This document shows, piece after piece, positions 39,901 to 53,800 of a DNA stretch of 64,000 nucleotides. Numbering within the stretch: position 1 is the stretch's first letter; each line of letters starts with the position of its first letter. Source of the stretch: Pampus argenteus (lineage: Eukaryota; Chordata; Actinopteri; Scombriformes; Stromateidae); NCBI GenBank assembly GCA_036937835.1, contig CM072878.1:16943501-17007500 (forward strand). The letters run 5' to 3'. The notes under the pieces are model-generated. The model was not told the origin of the DNA. It saw only the letters and a program-made list of their open reading frames with translations, and searched no databases. The position numbers and the translations under genes are program-made.

Positions 39901-40625
39901 TCTGTAATTTACAAGCTTTATTCGTGCTTGTTTGCGCGTGTGTATGTGTGTGTCAATATGAATATAGCATTGTGTTCCTAAGAACCTGTCCAACCCCATT
40001 GTCATTGTCAACAACGCCAACAGGTGATGATACATTGCAATGTCGGTTAAACAGGGTTTTCTACTTGAGCAGCAAACATACTGTACTTTCCTTTTGTCTG
40101 AATGAAACCTGCTTCTCTCACAGCGATGCCAGTGGAATTAATTTACAGTTGTGAAAGTTATTTTGGCGTCTATGATTCACATCCTGAGCCCAGGATCATT
40201 TCAACGAGCAGTTGCAGTTTTACAATAACTTTTACAGGATGACTCGGTAGCCGAGTGGTAAGTTTAAATCTGGCCTCTGATCTGAGAGAAGAGGCCATAA
40301 AAAACAGTACGTTAAATTATGATTTATGTTTAATTGTAACTGATGGACGATTGTAATCGTCTTTACAAACTATGAGGGTAAAAAAAAAAAAGGTGGAGGC
40401 CAATCGTATCTGATCTTTCACACAACGAGAAAATCTCAATGATATCACAACAAACAAAAATGACGACTTATGATCAGATAAAAAAACAAACAGCTAAGTA
40501 GAAGTAGAACAGCCCCTCCTCCTCACTTCGAATGAAACTCTGTCTCTGTAATGGACACCTCTGTCCTAAAAAAAAACAAAAAAAAAAACATTGTTTGTCC
40601 CAGCTGTGTCCATACAGTCCCCCCC

Positions 40626-40676
<51 letters not shown>

Positions 40677-42618
40677 ATTCCTGGTTGTGGTATTTCTGAA
40701 CTGTGTCAATGAGTTAACGATGTGTGTGTGTGTGTGTGTGTGAGGGGGTTGTAACAATCAGGAAAGTGTGAAGCTATGGAAGTAATATGCCACATAAATG
40801 CCCACACTAATATGAGATCATGTGGGGAAGCAATGCAGGACAGTGGGGGCGGGGATGCACAATCGCATAGCTCTCACAGCTCGCTGCCCCCACAACGCCT
40901 CGCTAAAAGTGGCACTTTGCAGCCCCCCTTCATCCGTCTTTAGCTACTAATTAGAAACCCCTCAGAGGCAGAAAGGGTCAATAGGCCACACATACAGTAT
41001 CACACAGAGGAAAACGTGTGTCAGACGGAGACACATTGAGACGCAGGATAAATCATTTGTCGGGTTTATCAATTGTTATGATTGGCTTTTTAGGGAAATA
41101 TCTACACATCATAATTTATATTATATCATTGTGTTAAAAAAAATACTGCGAGAGGACTGATTCTGATTTTTTTGCTATATAATGCAAATATAGTTCGCCA
41201 TTTATTCGACGATCCCACAATGCATTGTGTCACATTTTATAGATGCAAAAACGACCTAGAGAGTGATTTTTGGACACATCTTATTGGTGGTATCTAGTGG
41301 CTGTTTCACTAAAATCCAGAGATGCAAAGCTGAATCTCTTTCCACGTGCAAAAACACTGAACAGAGATGTAACCAGAGATGTAACCACACCAAAAAAAAA
41401 ATAATAATAATCTAACTGTTCCTTCATTGACACAAAATGACATCAAAACTTTCCTGGGAAATGTTTACACAGTGAGCACCAGACAGAAACAGCCTGCAGG
41501 TAATACGACTATCTGCTCCAAAACACTGAAAGGTTAAAGTATGTGTCAACAGATAAGTGGTTACCACACTTCACACAATAGGTACAGTTACACAGATACT
41601 CTGTCGAGTTGCATGGTGGTTCCTGCAGAGCGTTCTGCTGATTTCACAGTGTCATCTTAATTCTGGAGAACCACAGTAACAATAGACTGTGGTGAAATGA
41701 TTAGTGGTCACCTGAGCAATTTAAAATTAATTTGAATTCAATACATATAAGTTTATATACTTATATACATATGCAACATTTAATTTAGAAGAGAATCAAT
41801 CAATAAGACTGAAGTTATGCAATTGCAGGATTGTTGACCGAGGTGACCTCTCCTTACCCTGGGCTGATGTGAGCTCTGGCTGTGCCCAATGGGCATAGCA
41901 TGTGTTGGGGTTGGCAGTGGCTTTGTAGTACTACGGAGCACCGCCACCCAGATGCAGCGAGGTTCAGGGGAGCTGCAGTCCACCCCCACCGGGTCCTGGA
42001 AGCTCCAGTCAGACCCGGCCGGTGCAGGGCATGGGAGCATAGCAGCGGGCATTGGGGCGCCGAGTTTGCTCAGATCCGCATCGCTCGCCGTCCACATGTG
42101 CAGCGCACACACTCGGGTACACCAGGTCGTGGACAATGTCCAGATGCAGAAATACAGAAGATACAATTAAGCCAAAAGAAGGTTTTAGCGGAGCTTTGCA
42201 GATCCTCCTTCTTGGATCCTCCAGTCATTCACTGGAGTCTAAACTTTCCATCTTCTGGCTCCAATCCATCGCTGTCACTGCTGAGCATCCAGAAAGTTTA
42301 ATCCCACAAGTTCCACATCACTCCGAGGGATACAGAAGGTGGATCAGCTCTACGAGACTCACACACACACATTGAAACACTCTGAGAGGAGGATGAGTCC
42401 AGAAGGAGGGCTCCTGGGCAGCAGATGGAGGAGTGTGTGTGTGGCGCAGGGATCAGAGGTAGGTCTGGTTTCACTACAGACACACACAGAGAACAACTGA
42501 CAGCGTCACTCCCCTCGGTGTCCGGTGATGTTCTGCATACAAAGCCACTCTGTCCACCCCCAAAACACACACTGCTGTCCCAGAGGGCTGGATTCCCAGT
42601 CTCTCCTCCCTCCCACTG

Positions 42619-42659
<41 letters not shown>

Positions 42660-44300
42660 ACTCCTCTTTTTTTCCCTTCTCTCTATATCTGCCAAACAAA
42701 ACCCTTCATCTCAGTGTCATCTCTGACTCGATGATATCTCAACAACAATCAGGTAATTCATCCCTCCTTTTCTCTTTCTTTCTCTTCCTTTTTCTTACTC
42801 CCTTGTTTTGGTTTCTGCCAAACAATCTCTCCAGCGTCCAAATTAACCGGTCCGACAGTCATCAGAAAACAATCAACTGCTGCACAGTAAACTGGAACTC
42901 CAGACGTTGGGTGTGAATGAGTCCCCGGCTGCAGATGCAGATATCTCCTGTAGGCTGCTGCTGATAGGCTCAATCCACTACAGATCTCGCTTGCCTGGTG
43001 CACATGTGCTGCATGTGTGTGTGTGTGTGTGTGAGTGACACAAACACAGTGACAAAGCGCTAAACTTCACAAAAGCCGGCCCTGCCTCCGCCGCCTCCTC
43101 TCAACTCAAAAAAAAAAAAAAAAAAAAAAGGCCAATTTCCAGCACAAAGAGAAAAGAAAACATTTGCTTTGCTGCTGGTTCACTGTTTCACTCTCTTTTC
43201 CTTTTTTTTGCTTAAGAGGGGAAAATAAAGAGGAGAGAAGATAATAATGAAAATGGAAAAAAGCTGGAGGAGAGAGAGGAGGAACATGCACTACCGTAGT
43301 TGGAAATGCTCTCAAAATAAAACGCCTGCTACAGGATGTCAACATGACCTCTCTATTAAAACTACTCTCTCGCTCTCACACACACACACACACCACCAAT
43401 TCAGTGTGATCATTAAGGTGACCTGCACACCTCCGACCAGCCGCCCACACAGTAAAGTTCTCAACAAATAACCAGGCGTGCAGGATACGTGCGAGAGCGG
43501 CAGACAGGTGACCATATTGTTGTAGACAACTAATTTCCCCCTCCAACGCTCATCCCTGTTACCACGCCGTACATCCGCCACCGATATGGTTAGACAGGTT
43601 TCACCTGCTGCGGAGCAGCAAGTATCAACTCGACCGGAGGGAGACGTCATCCGCACAGAGACTATATCCTCTGGGTATGCCGCTCTTCACTTACAAGAAC
43701 CCACACTGCAGGCTGGAATAGTTTCAACATAATGATGAAGTCAATCAATTAAAAGAAAGATAATCTGAGGGCTCAAGAATATCAGGCATCACAACTCAAA
43801 CCGCCACAACTGTAAAAGAGATTTTATTATGAGTCTTTCTTTCTGCTTCTGTAATAGGAACATGTTCATAAACTTTGGAGACTAACAATAGACTTTTTTA
43901 AAGTTTTTTTTAAATATATGTTATGTATCGTAACTTTTTGTCCAATAGGGTGGTTCAAGATCCAAAACTGCTGGAGCCTACACTTCCCATGATGCAACAT
44001 AAACGTGCCCACATTTCTTTTTTTTTAAACACAGATTTTCCGGTAAGTACTAAGCGAGACTGTAAAGGCAAAACTCCCGAGTGGATTGAACTGAGAACAG
44101 TGTGTTTTTATTACTTATAAATTCAACTTTACATATATGAGAGAAATTAGTTATTTCTTCTTTTAAAAGTTACATAGTCATGCTTTAAAGGATGCTTTCT
44201 GCAAAAAATAACAGACCAGGTTTAGAAGGATCTAAATTCAACTTCATCCCCTAGTTTAAATAGTTTATTGAGTCAGCACCGGCTTTCACTAATACACACA

Positions 44301-44336
<36 letters not shown>

Positions 44337-46953
44337 ATTTATGTGTGTACACAAAGGCTACTTCTTCCATACACGCACACAAACACAAACACATGCCACA
44401 TGTCCCACTGAGTCACAGCTGAGTATAAATACACTCGGCTATGCAATTAGGGCTCCTTATAAAGTCAGAAGGCTGCGGCTATGGAGGGGGGTGGTGGGGG
44501 GGGTTTCTCTTCTCTTTGTGGTTCAGACCAGAGCTTTGGGTTCGACACACACCGCCAGGCAGAACCGCCCTGCGGAGAGACAAGCGGATCAGCAGCGGGC
44601 ACAGGAGGTAGGTCCGATTCTTCTCCAGGAGGGAGAGACCACACCCGTGTTAGAGCACAGAGCACAGCAGCGGGATCACAGTGCATCTCTGGTGGGGAGC
44701 CAGGTTTAATATCTGAAAATAAACAAGTACCTCGCTTCACAGTGGCAGCCGTCAGTGGGGATTTCATATCACATTTTTCACAGTAGTAGTTAGTTTTGGC
44801 AAGAAGAGAGCAGCGGCTAATTTAGAAACAAAAGGTCTCTATCTGTCCAACTCCATCTCTTTCTCTTCGTCCCTTTCATGAACCACGGATGGATTTAAAA
44901 AAAAAAAAAAAAAAAAAAAAGAGGAGAATGAGCGTAAAGAGGGAGGGAGGAAAAAAAACGAGAGGTTGACAAAAGAGAAATGAACAAAAAAGTGTTGAGT
45001 TACAGTTTACATGGAGGACACACAGTCACACATGAGGACTTGTGACAATAGCACCCCTTCAACCAGTGACCCACACTGCCGACTGTTTGGCTGAAGCATG
45101 CCTGAGCAGGCTACACATCCATCATCTGCATGCAGGCTTAATGTATATACACACACATCACAGCAGCATACCTTCCTTATCTGATTTGTAACTACTGGAT
45201 TTTTTAAGTAAACACTCATCCTGGAGAAAGAGCACACTTAATATTAGCAAGTTTTGTTTTTTTTTGTTTTTTTATCATAACTTGGCAGTACAAAGCTGTA
45301 GAAGTCAGGAGATCAAAGGCAGACAGACACGCGCTGCTAATCTCTGAGGAGAAACGCCGGCCCGCGTGTGCTCAAAGACACCAAACACATGAGTGGAAAG
45401 TGAAAGGCGTGAGGGAGAAAGGGAGGCAGGTAATACGGGATAGAGCAGGGCAACGGACAGATTATGTTTGGCGATATGTTTTAATCCCGTTCATACTCAT
45501 AACATGACCGCAGGCCAACAGATTAACATAGGTTCAAGGCCTCCCCCACTTCTTTCCACTGCGGTTGCCTTGGAAAACAAAACAAAGTTTTCTCCTCTCT
45601 GCTGCGCCTACACACACACTGAAACTTAGAGCTGTGAGAAGGAGAAATGTGCTGATGCTCAATGCTTTGGGCTCGGCTATGACACGAAATAAAACTGAAA
45701 AAAAAAACACAAAACACAGGCAAGAGAAGAGTGAGGAGTTTCAGTTTAAATAGCCAGCGACAAAGAAAAAAAACCCCAAACCCCAGACACGTCGATGGGG
45801 TGTTTTCGCTAAATACAGGCTGTGATAAAAAATGTCAGAGAAGGGTCAGCGAAGGACAGGCTGGGGTTGATGCTCACAATGAAACTCCTAAAATCTGACA
45901 CCACAAAGCCAAGCGAGAGAAGGACCACAATCTGAAGCCTGGAAATACAAAGAAGAGAGAGAGAGTGAATCCTGTCCCCTACTGGTGAGAGATACACTGT
46001 AATGACACACTCCTGACTCGACATGTGTTGGAGCAGCACCCACATGAATTATCTGTCATCACACACACAAAGAAAAGGATGCAAATTATACCACAAAAAT
46101 AGGTATGATTCACAGCAGCGGTTAACTAATGGAGGAGGAAGGAGTCAAAAACTCACTTCTAAATTATTCGGTTTAGTTTTTTCTTTCAACAGTTTGAGAA
46201 AGGAAGAACATGAAAAGGTAGCGAGGAGTCGATCTCTACGTCTAGACAGACTGCAGATTCTACAAAAGCAGGGACTTGGTTAAAAAAAAAAAAAGACGCA
46301 GCTGTTTTAAGCAGGTTCATTTTAACTATAATCTCCAGTAAATCCTCATGCTGCAGAACCTATGGGCCTATTTAGCTGCATTCTGGGTGCAGTTACCAGT
46401 CAGCAGCCACTAGAGGGCAGCTACAACGCAGAGTCTGACGGTAGATGGGTGGGGAGAAGCCCAGAGGGCACTGGGACACGAGGGACAGAGCAAAGGGTGG
46501 AGAGACTCAACATACAGTCACATACAGCCGACACAGGTTGCGTCACAATGGCCCGGCATAAGGGTGTGTGTGGGTGCAAAGGTGTGGCGGTATAATCAGC
46601 TATCTGCGGTTTTAATGTCAGCACTAATGGATAACATCAGAGTCGGTGTGGGAGACTGTGGCAGGAGATCACAGAGGTCACACCTGTTGTGGGCTTTGAG
46701 GTGGAAACGGCCTCCAGAAGTCCGGAGACGTGAGCAGGTGGAGTCGGAGATGAAATGTGCGAGGGTCAGATATCCCATCAACCCACAGCTGAGGGGAGCT
46801 GGGTGGTCCACCCCTCCCTTCCCTGTACCTTAACCAGGACTGATGCAACAACAACAATAACAACAACAAAACAACAATAATGCACAACTCACGCCTGCAG
46901 ACCGGAGGATTAAAGCAGTCAAAGCAAGGCAACGCATTATGTATGCATGTTGA

Positions 46954-46985
<32 letters not shown>

Positions 46986-47776
46986 AGTACAACCACGTGA
47001 GGTCAGCCCATGTGAGTTGTTTCAGTGTGGAAACATTGAGCTAGAACCAAAGTTTCTGATCCTGAAAGTGTTCAAGTCCCTGATGTGACATCTACAGATC
47101 ACACAGAACAGTTAAGAAATCGACTTTTATATTTAAAGACAAATTTTCACATTTTATAGACTAAATTATCTATTTAATATGTGTCCACTTGTACAATATA
47201 TGTTGACTCAAACAAACTTTAAAGCCAGACAAAATACACACAATCTGCGTGTGTGTGTGTCCGTCAAGCTATATAAGGAACGTGGGATACATGAATCAGC
47301 CAGCAAGCCTATGTAGTGTCTATGTAGGTAGGCTAAGAGGAGATAAAGAGTGGGAAGAACTGCATGTTTGTGGAGGTTAACAGATGTTGAACACCGGGAG
47401 GGAAAAATTTACCGAGTAATATAAAATGAGGGCAGATCTAAAGCGGAAACATGATGTCGTGATGTTGGTGAGAGCAGATGGTTAAAAAGAGAGCAGAAAG
47501 GAGCTTTTCACACATCTGAGCCAAGATCGCAATGACACATGCACATATTTACTCACAGATACTCTCTAATTAGCTGCTATAGAGCTCATCTCCACTGCAT
47601 CATCTGCGACACGGATTCTTTTCCTTTTAGTTTAACACACCGACGCTTGAAGGACTCGACTGCACGGCCGAAAGCTAAACGAGAACACATTAGCACACAT
47701 TTGCTACCATGCGTGCGGGTCACATTCAGTGGGATCATGGTACGATGGTGAATTATTTAATGCTATTAGACTTGAG

Positions 47777-47844
<68 letters not shown>

Positions 47845-50800
47845 GCAAACAGGCATTTAACCCTGTTTCATAAAGTTCTTTCTTTTAGCAAATCTTCGTC
47901 AGTTATTCAGATCAGTTATATTTATATAAACTGTTAAAGACGATGGAAAGAAAGTGAGTGAGTTTGTGTGTGAGAGTTTGTGTGTGTGTGTGTGAGAAGG
48001 AGAGATATTGATAGAGAATACCACAGCTAAACACACACTTAGTGTTTTCCAGCAGAGCAGGCACTAAGTGGAGGCACGGTGATCCACTTTAACCCAATTA
48101 ACAGGGAGTGTCTCCTCCAGTGGAGAGACTGGAGAAAACTAAAAGCATCTTTTATCCCACTTTTTTTTTCTGTTGCAACAATTGATTGTTTTAATATTTT
48201 TTTGTGTTGGGCTTTTTAAGGTATCAGCCACCCACCCCAACATGGAGATTTTTGGGTGAAGTGATCCTTTAAACTCTGGCATCCTTCTCTATAAATGCAG
48301 TTTCTCACTCCAGGTTGTCAGGCTTCATCTTGACACCCATCCTCAACCTAATCAAAGTCACCCATCACCTCTGTGCAGACAGTTGCCATGAGAACCAACA
48401 AGGTGCCTCTGTTCAAACATGAGAAAAAAAAAAAAAAAGCCTGCAGGCAGACAAGTTTGACGGCAAAGATGTTTACGCTCATTATAGACTCAAAATTGGC
48501 TTTCACAGCTGATTTTTCCTGAGTGGGTACCTTTAGGAAGACGAAGAAGAAAAATACAGACGCAGACATACAGATACGATGGAACGAAACATATTCCACC
48601 TTCACGGTTTGTTTTCCCTTCATGCTCAACTTGTGTACGAGCTTGTAGGTCCGACTGTTTACCAGGAATGCTTAACAAATGAGTTCGTTCAGTCACACTT
48701 TACTGAAAACACGCACAGAGCGATGAGTGAATCTTATCATTCACCTGCTGTTTCTGAGAGCCACCATGAGGCGGCGGTCGTCAGGTATCTTCCAGCTGTA
48801 CTTTCTCTCTCCAGTAGATACATCTGTCTCCTGATGGGTGTATACCGTACGCCATAAAGCCTTAACAACATCAGACCCAGTGACATCTGGCTTAGAGCGA
48901 ACCCTGCTCTCCCTGCACTGTAGCCCCCCCTCCTCCTCCTCCTCTTCTCCCGTGTACTGACCACAACCGCTGGGAGCAATCAGAGCGTCACGTCTGAGCT
49001 CCGCTGCAATAAGAGCCCACCCCCCACACCACCACCACCACCACCTCCCCTCATCCCCCCTTTTTTTCTGCCTCTCTCTTTTCTTCTCTTTCTTTTCCTG
49101 GTTGTTTTCATAAGCAGGCCTCAGCAGCGAGCAGCTCCAGAAAACCACAGGGCTCCAGCAGGCCTCTCGAAATCTCTCCACCCCCCCTGTCTGAGTCTGG
49201 GCGAAGAACGGCCATACTTGGAGCCCCCCTCTGCCTGGCTGCTTTCCTCCCCCCTCTACAGGCCCACATGTATATATTTAGCTCATCGCTGCCTCTGTGT
49301 AATTAACAGATGAAAATTATAACTTTAGGATTCGGAGATGACGTCGTCTTTCTCCTTGGCTAAAGCTGGAGCTGGATCCAGGCTTACATCTCAGCCTGTA
49401 TGGAAGCGGTCCAACGTTTGGGGCGTGGTGGCGCCCATACTGAGCCAGGTTGGGAGGGTAACTGATGGAGGGGAAAGCTCTGAGCCAGGGAGGAGGAGGA
49501 GAAAAAAAAAAAAAAAAGCAAGCACGACTGCAAGAATGGAGTCTGAGTGTTTATTAGAGCGAGCGAGATGGCCTGCCTGGAGTTTCCATTTGAGGTCATC
49601 TGGTTTTTACATTCCTGCCATGCACCACCACTCACACCAAGCTGGAGAAGTCCTCCATCGCTGCTGTCACATGTGATCCTACAGGCCGGCGAGTCTTTGG
49701 GAGTCTGGGGGTGTAGAGCGGCCAATAGGGAGCCCTCAAAGCAGCGAGAAAGAGTTTAATTTAATCAGACACCCCAATGTTTATGTTCTACAGACATATA
49801 TATATATATATATGCAGCTTTTGCAGATGTATTCAAGCAACTTCTAAAAGTTCTCAAATTCACTAACATTTCTTTTTTTCGAGGATCACAAGTTTCAATC
49901 TGTTTCCCAACACTCATGACTCTGCAGGCTACGGCTGACCTCTTTAAAGGGCTACAGCTAAGACGCTGAACAGATGGTGCCACTGGGCAAAAAGATATTC
50001 ACACAACATAATCAATTACTGCATGAATTTTGTAGTTTGACGAATCAAATCTGCCTCTCTCCCCGTGAACGCCGAGCAGAACGTTTTCAGTTCACGTACG
50101 TGAACTCTGCTTCTCGTGTTGTGTGAACTGATAAACCTGATGATCCAGAGATTACAGCCAAAGCATGTCTGCCCGTTGTTTCCCCCCCACCCCTCGCCGT
50201 CCTCCTCTCTCCTTCATTCCCCCAGTGGCACAAAGACGATACACAGATACTGAATGGCATGTTTTGAATACAGAAGGATCGGCCCACGCTATCGTTTTCA
50301 TCTGACTGCTCCTTCCTGTTGATACTCTGTAGACTGTAAAAACCCCAGCTGTAAGGACGGACATCTCCAGAGGACAGGGATGCTGCTGGTGTCTGTGTTT
50401 TTACTGCTGATCCCAGAAGCATTGCCCTTTGTATGTTTAATGCACTAATGAGATCCATATGCCAAGCTGATACTAATGCCGGTTCTGTGTCTTTAGCCTC
50501 TGTCACTCTGTATTAGCAGCCTTTTATTGCTAGAAGATGGCTAAGAGAGTCTGAGAGTGTTCACCCTGCAGATATAAACCGTCCTCGGTGGTTTCATGAC
50601 TTGTTTCACCCCAGAAGAAAAAAAGGTCAGATGTGCAGCCTCAAGAGATGACAGGACCCGCTGCGGTCTCTCCCTGTTTCAGTTCGCCTGACAGAAAGAC
50701 AGCGAAGGATTTTAACTGTTGACATGGGAGTCACACACACACACACACACACACGTACACATATGGTCTCATTCTGCTATTCTGATGACAGACACACTGG

Positions 50801-53800
50801 CACTGCTGAGAGCAAAGAGGAGCGCTAACAGAAACATAACGAACTGGGACGGATATACGAGAAAAATACCGAAACAAAACCCACGAAAGGAATATCTGCT
50901 GCTCTACGGATGACGTTTAGTAGGAGTTAAATCAAAAATTAAAATGTCTTTGTGGTGCACGTTAGAAAAATAGATGACCAATGAAGGCAGCAGAGAGGGG
51001 ATCAAAGCGGAAAAGAGTAACGGCTCAAAGGCAGGAGCGAAACGAGAGAAGAAAGGTAAAAAAAAAAGCGAGAAACAAGCACATCAACATTCATCACTTT
51101 GGAGTAACGAGAGGATTACCGCCATGTTTGGATCAAACACCTGTGCAATGCAAATGGATGTGAAACAGACCGTGGCAGCTACTGATACAGGTGTTCACAT
51201 ATTTGAGTATCCTGGATGATAAAAGATTTCTGCACGTGGATGCACGACTGGCCATCTCACTATAATCCTATAATCAAACCTTAAAAACAGACACGGATGT
51301 GAGCAACGTGAACTTCATTTACATACATAAGCATCATATAATATCTGATAATGAGTCTAAGTATAAGCCAGGTTAGCTGTTTCCCCCCCTTGTCTCCACT
51401 CTTTATGCTAAGCTAAGCTAATTGTCTGCAGCTTCATATATTTAACAGACAGATTAAATGATGGACTGTCTGTCGAGTCAGGCTGTTTTTTCAGGCCCGG
51501 CATGTAAACATGTACTTTCCAAAACAATAGACTAGTCCTTTAAAACTACAGAATGTATACAATAATAGAAACAAAAAGCGCAGCAGTTTTATCCTCGGAG
51601 AGAGAATCTGAGTGAGTGAGCGTATAATCAGAGGCATCAGGGGAAAACCAACGGCGCTCCAACTCTTCCCAGCATCCACAGCTCCTCATTAGCTTCCCGA
51701 TAATCTCTGTCCTGTGATTTTTCCTGTCAAAACAACCTCCTCTCTATCCCTGCTGAGACTGCGCACAGATAGTAAGAAAGGACACAGATGATGGTTGTTT
51801 ATGAGCACACACACACATGCACACACACACACACACACTGCAGGTTGTTTAGGAAGCAGAGATAGAGTGAGTCAGCTCACTAACTCCAATGAAACAACAG
51901 TAATTCAGTGTCCGACCTGCAATTCACAGCTCATCGAATCTCACCCGGCGCTTTGATGCGAGCTGGCTGGCCGACCGCCACGTACAGTATAAACAAGCCG
52001 AGATGAGCTTCCCTGATTGCAAACTTACGTACACAGTGAGGAAACGTAATCAGATGTCGACTGGTTAAAAACTTTATCTTCTGTTTCTGACTTTCTGGCT
52101 GAACATGTTGTGAAACTCCTCGAATATACTTTGAAACTTTTACACTAATCTTTTAACGCTGACAGCGCTGAACAAACTTCAGCTGAAATAACGCACGGTT
52201 ATCGTTTAACGCTGAAGGCCCGACGACTGCTGCACTTCTGTCGGTTCTCTTTCTGATTATACGTTTTGTTTAGTCTGAAAACATTTGGATTCTCCAGAGC
52301 GCTGATAACGTCTTCAAACTCCTCGTTTTATCAGACCAACAGTCCAAAACCAAAAGATATTAAATGTACAAAGAAAAGAAGCAAATTATCACATCTGAGA
52401 AGCTGGTGGATGCTTTTACTTTTATCAAAAAAAAAGTTCAGCCTAGTTGTATTAACTTAAATGTCATTTGGTTTTATCTGTCGTATCAGTCAGTCTCAAT
52501 GAGGGTCTGTGGTAAGTGAAGAAAAGGTGGTTTGCAATAAAAACAAAGATTCCCGAAAACTAAAATAAAATAAGAAGTAGCCAAATTGGGTAGAGAACTG
52601 GAAACACTGACCATTGTACTCTCAACAAGTCATCCAGGAACTGAAGCAAGCTTGTACTTGTGGTTCACATTATGCACTGTTCAAATCTGGCAGCTTTTAT
52701 GCAGGTTATGAATAGAAAACTCTATTTTTTTTTTCCCTTTTCATTGTTTCGTTGTGTTTTTGGCATCGTTCTCCCCCCATGACTCATCGGGATTCTCTCT
52801 AATTCGTTATCTTCTGCCCTCCTTTTTCCTCCTCCATCCCTCCATCCATCCATCCGTCTCCGTCTCTCACAAAATTCCAGCAAAAATACCTGCTGTTCGT
52901 AAAACAGCCTGCGCGACAGATCGGAGGCAGACGCTGCACTATTCGAGCTCACCGCTCGCACACATTCACTGCTCGTTCTTATCCTCAAGTTCCTCTGCAA
53001 AAAAAATGCAAATATGACGTCAAACGCGCGCACGGTCGATATGGAGGCGTCAGAAAGACACAACAAGATGCAGGAGCCGATCATCTGAATGGGGATCAGT
53101 CAAACGGTAACCCCGGCTTAACCCCCGTGGCCCCTGCTGCACACACTGACAAGGGGTCCCTCCTGCCTCTTTAGCCTCTATACTGGGGGCCAAGTGTGTG
53201 ACGAGGGAGGGAGGGGAGGGGGGCCCTAACCTCTGAACCCTGACCCTGATTCAAACCCTGCCTCTCTGCCTTCAGGCTGATCCTGCAGACAGATAGAGAG
53301 AGAGTCAAGTCTGCATTTCAGAACAAGACCTGACCTGTTCTCCATTCCTCGTATGTTCTGGGCATCATATCAGTACCGTGTGACATATTTTTCCTGCACA
53401 AAAACAACACACACACACACACACACACACACATCAACGCAGGATATCTGCAGGCACGACTACAAAGAGGCAGTGACGCAGGCCAGACCATCAACAGGCT
53501 GAATGTAATAAGCTCGTATCTGTTTCTAAGAGAGGCTTTGTGTCACGGCGAAACTCCCAGATGAACTTCACATCTTCACATCCAGCTAATATCCTGAACA
53601 ATATGTGTCATGCATGCAAGTATGAGACTGTCAGAGAGCGTGTAACATGAAATTACAGACATTATAAATTACATAATATTTCTATATACAATAATTTAAA
53701 ATAGAACAACAACTGGCTAAAACAATCAATAGTCGTTAGCAACAGAAGCTGCGCTACACCAGCCGCTCTCCTCTCACCACAGTAAACAAGGTCAACGATG

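Noticed and set aside
41882..42375. Plus-strand frames of 93-139 codons at 41.9-42.4 kb
   Set aside because: They are shadows of the minus-strand candidate alternative arhgap23 exon, which has the strong donor and compatible phase.
48741..49181. 146-codon minus-strand ORF containing Trp and Glu runs
   Set aside because: Composition comes from GGT/GGA-type simple sequence; there is no recognisable domain and no convincing splice or promoter context.
51370..51545. CTAAGCTAAGC stretch as an operator or regulatory palindrome
   Set aside because: The surrounding words fit a common teleost interspersed repeat better.
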